64,000 nt of DNA from Armatimonadota bacterium (GTDB taxonomy: Bacteria; Armatimonadota; UBA10988). How positions within the stretch are numbered: the first letter of the stretch is position 1; the number at the start of each line of letters is the position of its first letter. The DNA lies in assembly GCA_016235455.1 (NCBI GenBank), contig JACRKZ010000130.1, positions 1 through 64,000 on the forward strand, written 5' to 3'. Of the stretch, positions 58,313 through 64,000 are shown in pieces. Both the position numbers and the translations under genes were made by a program. The notes under the pieces are model-generated. The model was not told where the DNA came from. It searched no databases and saw only the letters and a program-made list of their open reading frames with translations.

Positions 58313-59143
58313 ATGACGGTCGAGCAGCGCTGGGTTGAGATCGAAGGCATACGGCTGCGGCTGTCGCATCCCGATGAGGTGCCGCTGACCTGGGTGGGCA
58401 ACGACGACCTGTTGCGCCAGCTGCTGGCAGCCTGGCTGGTCATCGATCCCGCCGACGTGCCGCTCAATCCGCGTCTCATCGGCAAACCCGGCGTGGGCAA
58501 GACCACGCTGGCCTACGCCGCGGCCAAGCGCCTGGGCCGGCCAGTGTACATTTTCCAGGCTACCGTCGACACGCGGCCCGAGGATCTGCTGGTCACGCCG
58601 GTCATCGGCGGCGCGGGCGAACTGGTCTACGTGGCCAGCCCGCTGGTCAGCGCCATGCTCGCCGGCGGCGTGTGCGTGCTCGACGAGGGCAACCGCATGA
58701 GCGAGAAGTCGTGGGCCAGCCTGGCCCCGCTGCTCGACCGGCGGCGCTATGTCGAAAGCATCGTGGCCGGCATCAAGATCCCCGCGCACGACGACTTCCG
58801 CATTGTCGCCACCATGAACGACGACGCCAGCACGTTCGAGATCCCCGAGTACATCCACTCGCGCCTGCAGCCGCAGATCCTCATCGACTTCCCCGAGCGC
58901 GAGGACGAGCTGGCCATTCTGGCCGAGAACCTGCCGTTTGCCGACGGCGGGCTGCTGGACTACGTGGCCGACTTCCTGCAGCGTGCCCACGGCCGCGACG
59001 AGCGCTACACCGTGCGCGACGGCATCAACATCGCGCGCTACGTGCTCAAGCTCGGGGCGCAAGCGCCGGGCGACCTGGCCGAGCGCCTGACCTTGGCTGT
59101 GCGGCAGACGCTGGGTGACGAGGGCCTGGCCTACCTCGAATAG
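58313..59143 (+). CDS. CbbQ/NorQ/MoxR-type AAA+ ATPase
   Basis: A 276-residue MoxR-like AAA+ protein from ATG 58313 (GAGGTG about six bases upstream). Walker A is GKPGVGKT (57-64), Walker B is VCVLDEGNRM, sensor 1 is IVATMNDD and an arginine-finger-like HSRLQPQILIDFPER follows. These ATPases remodel or activate other proteins and normally sit beside a VWA-domain partner (CbbO, NorD, BatA). No such gene is adjacent here; the only VWA protein in the window is the distant anti-sigma fusion at 16.7-18.6 kb. It is upstream of the arabinofuranosidase gene (77-base gap). Function unassigned beyond ATP-driven remodelling. Confidence 0.88.
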   Translation: MTVEQRWVEIEGIRLRLSHPDEVPLTWVGNDDLLRQLLAAWLVIDPADVPLNPRLIGKPGVGKTTLAYAAAKRLGRPVYIFQATVDTRPEDLLVTPVIGGAGELVYVASPLVSAMLAGGVCVLDEGNRMSEKSWASLAPLLDRRRYVESIVAGIKIPAHDDFRIVATMNDDASTFEIPEYIHSRLQPQILIDFPEREDELAILAENLPFADGGLLDYVADFLQRAHGRDERYTVRDGINIARYVLKLGAQAPGDLAERLTLAVRQTLGDEGLAYLE

Positions 59144-59220
59144 GATAGGTCAAGCAACTCGCGGCAATCGGCCATGGCGGCGCGCTCTCGCAGCGGGTAC
59201 GCTCGTGGTCGGAGTAGCCC

Positions 59221-61617
59221 ATGAAACGCCTCGCCCTGGTCGTCGCGCTGGCTGTCCGCGCCGTCTGCGCGCAGCCCGCCACGCTGACTGTCGATGTCGC
59301 CCAACCCGGCCATGCCGTCAGCCCCATGCTGTGGGGCGTCTTCTTCGAGGACATCAACTGCTCGGCCGACGGCGGCATCTACGCCGAGCTGGTGCGCAAC
59401 CGCTCGTTCGAGGACGCCGACCAGCCGCGCTGGTGGTCGCTTCTCGATCGCGGCGGCAAGGGCGCGATGAGCGTGTCGCTCGAACAGCCGATGAACCCCG
59501 ACCTGCTGTCCACGCGCAACCGCCGCAGCCTCAAGTTGGCAGCCGAGGCGCCGCCGCTGACGGTGGCCAACGACGGGTTCTGGGGCATGGGCCTGCGCCA
59601 GGGCGCCAAGTACAAGCTCTCGCTCTGGGCGCGTGGCGCCGAGGGCTACGCCGAGCCGCTGAGCGTGGCGCTGGAGAGTGCCGACGGCAAGCCGCTGGCC
59701 CAGGCCAAGACCGGCGCGCTGACCGCTGCCTGGAAGCAGTATCAGCTCACGCTGACCAGCAGTGCGACCGACGCCAAGGGCCGGCTGACGCTCAGCCTGT
59801 CCAAGGCGGGCACGGTCTTTGTGGATATGGTGTCCATGTTCCCCGCCGACACCTACCGGGGCGGCCTGCTGCGGCCTGACATGATGACCATGTTGGCCGA
59901 GCTCAAGCCGGCGTTCGTGCGCTTCCCCGGCGGCTGCTGGGTGGAGGGCGACACCATGCAGCACGCCTACCGCTGGAAGGACACCATCGGTGACCCGTCG
60001 CTGCGGCGCACGCAGCACAACATCTGGAACTACGAGGCGACGCACGGGCTGGGTTACCACGAGTACCTGCTGATGTGCGAGCAGCTCGGCGCGGAGCCGG
60101 TGTTCTGCATCAATGTCGGCATGTCGCACCGCGAGAACGTGCCCATGGACCAGCTCGGCCCGTACGTGCAGGATGCGCTGGACGCCGTCGAGTATGCCAA
60201 CGCCCCGGCGAGCAGCCGCTACGGCGCCCTGCGCGCCAAGGCGGGTCATCCGGCGCCGTTCGCGCTCAAGTATCTGGAGATTGGCAATGAGAACGGGGGC
60301 CCGGCCTACGAGGAGCGGTACGCGGTGTTCGCCGCCGCGCTGCGGGCCAAGTACCCCGACCTGCACCTGATCAGCAACATCGTCACCAAGAACCCGCCCA
60401 GCGAGATCAACGACGAGCACTACTACGCCACGCCTGAGTTCTTCGCGCGCCGGTCGAGCATGTACGACGGCTACGACCGCAGCCAGCACCAGGTGTTCGT
60501 GGGCGAGTATGCCGTGACCCAGGGCACGACGCACTACGGCTCGATCAAGGGCGCCGTGGGCGAAGCGGCGTTCATGACCGGTCTGGAACGCAACTCCGAC
60601 GTGGTCCACATGGCCTCGTATGCACCGCTGTTCTGCAATCCCGACCACACGAACAACTGGTGGCCGAACCTCATCTACCACAACTCGGCGGCGGTCTTCG
60701 GCCAGCCGAGCTACTGGGTGCAGTACCTGTTCAGCCGCAACCGCGGCGACGTCGTGCTGCCGGTCGAGCTGGCGTCGCCGGCCGCGCCGGCACCGGTCCG
60801 CCGCGGCGGCATCGGGCTGGGCTCCTGGGCCACGGCCGTCGAGTACAAGGACATCCAGGTCACGCGCGACGGTCAGACGCTGTACTCCAGTGCGGACCTC
60901 AAGGACCTGAACGGCTGGCGGCGCGAGGGTCGGAGCGACATCGCGCCGAAATGGGCGGTGCGCGACGGCGCGATCGTTCAGACCGAGGCGGGCGCCACCG
61001 ATGCGCGACTGGTCTTCGGCGACCCCGCCTGGACCGACTACACGCTCACGCTCAAGGCGCGCAAGACCGCTGGCGACGAGGGCTTCCTCATCCTCTTCGA
61101 CCATCAGGATACGGGCAACTGGACCTGGTGGAACCTGGGCGGTTGGGGCAACAAGCAGCACGGCATCGAAGTGTCCGAGGGCGGCAAGGACCAGGTGGCG
61201 CAGGTGCCCGGCAGCATCGAGACCGGCCGCTGGTACGATATCCGCGTGGCGACCAAGGGTCAGAACATCAAGCTTTACCTGGACGGCAAGCTGGTGCACG
61301 ACTACACGTTCCGCGGCGCGGTGCCGGGCCTGCATGTCTCGGCCGTCAGCGACAAGGCCTCGGGCGACGTGATCGTCAAGGTGGCCAACGTGGCGCCGAC
61401 GGCCATCGTCACGCAGGTCAAGCTGGCTGGTAAGGTCGCCGAGAACGGCACGGTGCAGGTCACCACGCTGAGCGGCGACGGCGCCGACGATGCCAACTCG
61501 TTTGCCGAGCCGCTCAAGGTGGCGCCCCGCCGGAGCACGGCCAAGCTGGCTGGCGCGGTGCTCGACTACACCTTCCCCGGCACGTCGGTGACGGTGCTGC
61601 GGGTCCCAACGAGATAG
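59221..61617 (+). CDS. Secreted GH51 alpha-L-arabinofuranosidase with C-terminal LamG-like domain
   Basis: A 798-residue exported enzyme (signal peptide RLALVVALAVRAVCA). The GH51 catalytic barrel has the acid/base Glu357 in YLEIGNENGG and nucleophile Glu429 in VFVGEYAV. The FFEDINCSADGGIYAELVRNRSFE N-terminal sandwich and the FVRFPGGCWVEGD strand are classical for the family. After the beta sandwich a laminin-G-like domain (WTDYTLTLKARKTAGDEGFLILFDH, GRWYDIRVATKGQNIKLYLDGKLV, residues 555-720) probably binds sugar. It releases arabinose from arabinoxylan or arabinan. No transporter genes for arabinose are nearby. The stop is followed by a 71-base palindrome. Confidence 0.92.
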   Translation: MKRLALVVALAVRAVCAQPATLTVDVAQPGHAVSPMLWGVFFEDINCSADGGIYAELVRNRSFEDADQPRWWSLLDRGGKGAMSVSLEQPMNPDLLSTRNRRSLKLAAEAPPLTVANDGFWGMGLRQGAKYKLSLWARGAEGYAEPLSVALESADGKPLAQAKTGALTAAWKQYQLTLTSSATDAKGRLTLSLSKAGTVFVDMVSMFPADTYRGGLLRPDMMTMLAELKPAFVRFPGGCWVEGDTMQHAYRWKDTIGDPSLRRTQHNIWNYEATHGLGYHEYLLMCEQLGAEPVFCINVGMSHRENVPMDQLGPYVQDALDAVEYANAPASSRYGALRAKAGHPAPFALKYLEIGNENGGPAYEERYAVFAAALRAKYPDLHLISNIVTKNPPSEINDEHYYATPEFFARRSSMYDGYDRSQHQVFVGEYAVTQGTTHYGSIKGAVGEAAFMTGLERNSDVVHMASYAPLFCNPDHTNNWWPNLIYHNSAAVFGQPSYWVQYLFSRNRGDVVLPVELASPAAPAPVRRGGIGLGSWATAVEYKDIQVTRDGQTLYSSADLKDLNGWRREGRSDIAPKWAVRDGAIVQTEAGATDARLVFGDPAWTDYTLTLKARKTAGDEGFLILFDHQDTGNWTWWNLGGWGNKQHGIEVSEGGKDQVAQVPGSIETGRWYDIRVATKGQNIKLYLDGKLVHDYTFRGAVPGLHVSAVSDKASGDVIVKVANVAPTAIVTQVKLAGKVAENGTVQVTTLSGDGADDANSFAEPLKVAPRRSTAKLAGAVLDYTFPGTSVTVLRVPTR

Positions 61618-61619
61618 AA

Positions 61620-61690
61620 GACCCACGGATCACGCAGATTGCACAGATGGACGGGCCTCTCATCTGTGCAATCCGCGTGATCCGTGGGTC
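61620..61690. repeat. Near-perfect 30-base inverted repeat between convergent genes
   Basis: Arms 61620-61649 and 61661-61690 pair with one mismatch around an 11-base loop. The GATTGCACAGATG / CATCTGTGCAATC core resembles a palindrome that is repeatedly found scattered in environmental bacterial genomes. It fills the space between the arabinofuranosidase stop (61617) and the phosphomannomutase stop (61708), an ideal place for a bidirectional terminator. Confidence 0.75.
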
Positions 61691-61707
61691 ATTGGCGCGA
61701 TCTGGTA

Positions 61708-63123
61708 TCAGACGCGCACGGGCGCGAGCAGCTCCAGGAGTTCGGTGGCCTTGTCCATCGGCAACTGAGTGTCGCCGCGGCTCTCGATGTTGAGCCGCAT
61801 CTGGCCGGCCTCGGTGTCGCTCTCGCGCAGGTTCATGCGCCAGGCGTCGAAGGTCAGCGAGATACCGTCGAAGCGGTCGACGTCAGCCTCGGCCACGTCC
61901 AGGTGCTCGATGACCATGGCAAACGCACGCTCCGCGTCGTTGACGGCGAAGCTGCGTTCGCCGCTGCACGGGTACTTGGCCACGCTGGCCCGCACACGCT
62001 CCGAGAGCTTGACGCCGGAGGTGGCCAGCAGCGACGCCACCAGCAGCCAGGGCACCATGCCGCTGTCGCAGTAGCCGAAGTCGCGGAAGTAGTGGTGCGC
62101 CGACATCTCGCCGCCGTAGAGCACGTCTTCGGCGACCATCAGTTCCTTGATGCGGGCGTGACCGGTGCGCGAGCGCACGGCCTGGCCGCCGGCGGCCTCC
62201 ACCATTTCCTGCGTGTTCCAGATCAGCCGCGGGTCGTGGATGATCTTGGCGCCCGGATAGAGCTTGAGCAACTGCGTGGCCAGCAGGCCGACCACGTAGT
62301 AGCCGTCGATGAACTCGCCGGTCTCGTCGAAGAAGAAGCAGCGGTCGTAGTCGCCGTCCCAGGCCACGCCGAAGTCGGCGCCGCTGTCCAGGATGGCCTG
62401 GCGCGTGGCGGCGTTGCTCTTCTGGTTCTTCAGCGGATTGGGCACGTCATTGGGGAAGTTGCCGTCAGGCTCGAAGAAGACCTTGACGAACTCGAACGGC
62501 AGGTGCGGCTCCAGTTCGTTGATGATCAGCCCGGCGCCGCCGTTGCCGGCGTTGGCGACGATCTTGAGCCGGCGGCCGTGCTCGCGTTCGAAAGCTTCCA
62601 GGTCGACCCCGCGCACGAAGTCGAGCAGCTTGCTCAGGTAGCTGGGCACGGCGTTCCAGCACTGGCTGCGGCCCGGATGCACGGCGGTCTTGAGCTTCCG
62701 CAGGCGCACCTTCTCCTCGATGGCCAGCAGGCCGGCCTCGCGGGTCAGTGCCTTGACCGCGTGGCGGCGCTCGTCCCAGGCCACCAGCTTCATGCCGTTG
62801 TCGTTCTTGGGATTGTGGCTGGCGGTGACCATGATGGCACCGCCCAGACCCGGCTGCGCGCAGGCGAAGTAGGCGAACTCGGTGCCGCAGAGGCCCATCT
62901 CGCGCGTGTCGACGCCACCGGCATTGAGGCCGCTGACCACCGCGCGCGCAATGCTCGGGCTCGACAGGCGGATGTCATAGCCCACGGCCACCGGCCCTTG
63001 CGGGCGTACCACCTCGGCATAGGCCAGGCCGATGCGGTAAGCCTCGCCCACGTCCCAGTCGGTCGGCACTTCGCCGCGCACGTCATATGCCTTGAGCCAG
63101 GGCAGCAGCTTGCTCTTACCCAT
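61708..63123 (-). CDS. manB: Phosphomannomutase / phosphoglucomutase (alpha-D-phosphohexomutase)
   Basis: A 471-residue enzyme converting mannose 6-phosphate to mannose 1-phosphate for GDP-mannose. The phospho-Ser is Ser102 in TASHNPKNDNG, the Mg loop is WDGDYDRCF, the sugar loop is GGEMSAHHYF and the phosphate loop is RESDTEAG. It starts 15 bases after the mannose isomerase stop, so both steps to mannose 1-phosphate are co-transcribed. Glucose 1-phosphate could also be a substrate. Confidence 0.93.
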   Translation of the reverse strand: MGKSKLLPWLKAYDVRGEVPTDWDVGEAYRIGLAYAEVVRPQGPVAVGYDIRLSSPSIARAVVSGLNAGGVDTREMGLCGTEFAYFACAQPGLGGAIMVTASHNPKNDNGMKLVAWDERRHAVKALTREAGLLAIEEKVRLRKLKTAVHPGRSQCWNAVPSYLSKLLDFVRGVDLEAFEREHGRRLKIVANAGNGGAGLIINELEPHLPFEFVKVFFEPDGNFPNDVPNPLKNQKSNAATRQAILDSGADFGVAWDGDYDRCFFFDETGEFIDGYYVVGLLATQLLKLYPGAKIIHDPRLIWNTQEMVEAAGGQAVRSRTGHARIKELMVAEDVLYGGEMSAHHYFRDFGYCDSGMVPWLLVASLLATSGVKLSERVRASVAKYPCSGERSFAVNDAERAFAMVIEHLDVAEADVDRFDGISLTFDAWRMNLRESDTEAGQMRLNIESRGDTQLPMDKATELLELLAPVRV

Positions 63124-63138
63124 GTGTTGGTTCCTTCC

Positions 63139-64000
63139 TCAGTCGACCAAACGCACGCCACCGGCGCCCGCCAAGACGGCGACCAGGGCGCCTAGCGGCT
63201 CCATCTCGACGCGGCCGAGCCGCGCCGGCAACAGGACGGTGTCACCGGGATCCAAGCGCAGGCGCCCGCCTTCCCAGTTGAGCAGGCCCGAGCCTTCCAG
63301 CACGGTCATCACCTGTACCGACCGCTCATCGATGTCCCACCCCAGGTCGGACTCGGCGGCGATGCGCTCCAGCCGGTAGGCCGGCACATCCACGAGCAGT
63401 TCCCACACACCCCAGTCGGTCTCGAAGCCCACCGGCTGCACCAACGGCTCCGCGGGCGACACGACCTGCACCACGCGCCGCGCCTCGTCGATATGCACTT
63501 GCCGGCCGCGACCGTAGTCGTGGATGCGGAACGTCGTGTCGCTCGGCTCCTGCACCTCCAGCACCGCCACGCCCCGGCCCAGCGCATGGACCATGCCCGG
63601 CGCGACGCGCAGCACGTCGCCCGCATGGACGGCCAGCGGAGCCAGCAGCCCGGCGATGGAGTCGTCGTCCAGCGAGCGCTCGAACTGCGCCTGGGTCACT
63701 CCGGGTTTGAACCCGAACTGCACCACGGCGCCCGGCGCCGCGTCGACCACGACCCAGGACTCATCCTTACTATGACAGCCAGCGAACCACTTGTCGCAGT
63801 CGTCGGCGGAGGGGTGGACCTGCACGCTGAGGTCGTCGTTGGCGTCCAGCAGCTTGACCAGCAGCGGGAACCGGCCCGCCGGCCAGGCCGTGCCGATCAG
63901 TTCGGCCCCGAGCGTGGCCACCACGTCGGTCAGGCTCTGGCCCTCGAGTGAGCCATTGGCGATGCGGCTGGCGCCTTCGGGCAGGTCGGCCACCTCCCAG
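63139..64000 (-). CDS. manA: Class I-like mannose-6-phosphate isomerase, 5' end cut by window edge
   Basis: The frame reads TrpGluValAlaAspLeuProGlu at the right edge, part of the ManA opening GESWEVAD, so about 30-40 N-terminal residues are missing. Visible: LLVKLLDANDDLSVQVHPSADD with zinc ligands, GDVLRVAPGMVHALGRGVAVLEVQEPSD with the catalytic Glu-x-Gln and the HALG His, and TTFRIHDYGR. The last third is a cupin-like beta barrel. It interconverts fructose and mannose 6-phosphate. It is the first gene of the manA-manB pair. Confidence 0.9.
   Translation of the reverse strand, partial: WEVADLPEGASRIANGSLEGQSLTDVVATLGAELIGTAWPAGRFPLLVKLLDANDDLSVQVHPSADDCDKWFAGCHSKDESWVVVDAAPGAVVQFGFKPGVTQAQFERSLDDDSIAGLLAPLAVHAGDVLRVAPGMVHALGRGVAVLEVQEPSDTTFRIHDYGRGRQVHIDEARRVVQVVSPAEPLVQPVGFETDWGVWELLVDVPAYRLERIAAESDLGWDIDERSVQVMTVLEGSGLLNWEGGRLRLDPGDTVLLPARLGRVEMEPLGALVAVLAGAGGVRLVD

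Noticed and set aside
22825..61690. CRISPR array built from the palindromes
   Set aside because: The palindromes are single copies of different families without regularly spaced repeats.
1..64000. Many long open reading frames antisense to real genes (for example those overlapping ilvD, groEL, the TPR gene or tgt)
   Set aside because: They mirror the opposite-strand gene, lack domain motifs and ribosome sites, and are expected in very GC-rich DNA.

Overview
The window is about 64 kb of very GC-rich bacterial DNA. It is densely coded on both strands, with no stretch over about 290 bases lacking a gene. No tRNA, rRNA, CRISPR array, transposase or prophage gene was recognised. The gene content suggests a diderm, free-living heterotroph: secreted glycoside hydrolases and beta-propeller proteins, an outer-membrane porin-like protein, a GspF-type secretion protein, a bifunctional Rel protein and many histidine kinases. 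The style of the secreted proteins (GH51, TIM-barrel glycosidases with N-terminal sandwich domains, unusual aldo/keto reductases) resembles uncultured phyla such as Armatimonadota, but that assignment is inference only.

Layout. 1-7.1 kb: a secreted Asp-box propeller (cut by the left edge), a HicB-like antitoxin gene broken by a stop at codon 2, a hypothetical protein, a secreted WD40-like protein, a metallophosphoesterase-glycosidase fusion and a ferredoxin-type aldo/keto reductase. 7.1-14.4 kb (minus strand): a run that begins with a NuoG-like iron-sulfur protein and NfnA/NfnB-like flavoproteins, then a two-gene cassette of unknown function, an SGNH hydrolase and an acetyltransferase. 14.6-19.1 kb: a porin-like gene and an ECF sigma / membrane VWA pair that collide tail to tail with neither 3' stop codon present. 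19.3-26.4 kb: a polysaccharide deacetylase coupled to a hybrid histidine kinase, then (minus) a GT2 glycosyltransferase coupled to a Rel protein with an inserted coiled coil. 26.5-35.7 kb: a giant secreted TPR protein, a degenerate aldo/keto reductase, tgt, a lipoprotein-like secreted protein and groES-groEL. 35.9-44.4 kb: a HAD phosphatase, then an EAL-HDOD / OmpR regulator / PAS-GAF kinase / receiver operon in which the kinase carries an in-frame amber codon, then a large CHASE4-type hybrid kinase. 44.7-47.2 kb: ilvD and queC. 47.3-59.1 kb: a TolB-like propeller, a TPR protein, and a long minus-strand metabolic run folP-folK-gspF-dnaJ-like-panC-nadX-nadC-ndk, preceded by a glycosidase and an FmdB zinc ribbon; then a lone CbbQ/MoxR-like ATPase. 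59.2-64 kb: a GH51 arabinofuranosidase and a phosphomannomutase / mannose-6-phosphate isomerase pair (the second cut by the right edge).

Functional threads. Cofactor synthesis is concentrated on the minus strand (NAD via aspartate dehydrogenase and NadC, pantothenate, folate); tgt and queC lie apart but both belong to queuosine biology; phosphomannomutase and ManA supply GDP-mannose precursors. Cell-envelope functions (deacetylase, porin, sugar transferases, arabinofuranosidase) are interleaved with sensory kinases. Several intergenic regions hold long palindromes of at least four different sequence families, which look like dispersed REP-type elements and/or bidirectional terminators. Many genes have a TANNNT -10 hexamer only 8-30 bases before the start codon, usually without a recognisable -35.

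Most noteworthy: two independent in-frame TAG codons each one transition from CAG; the stop-less tail-to-tail porin/VWA junction; the sigma with anti-sigma-VWA fusion; the NuoG-like plus NfnAB operon without NuoE/NuoF; the metallophosphoesterase-glycosidase fusion; and the unknown ATGA-coupled pair at 8.9-9.8 kb.
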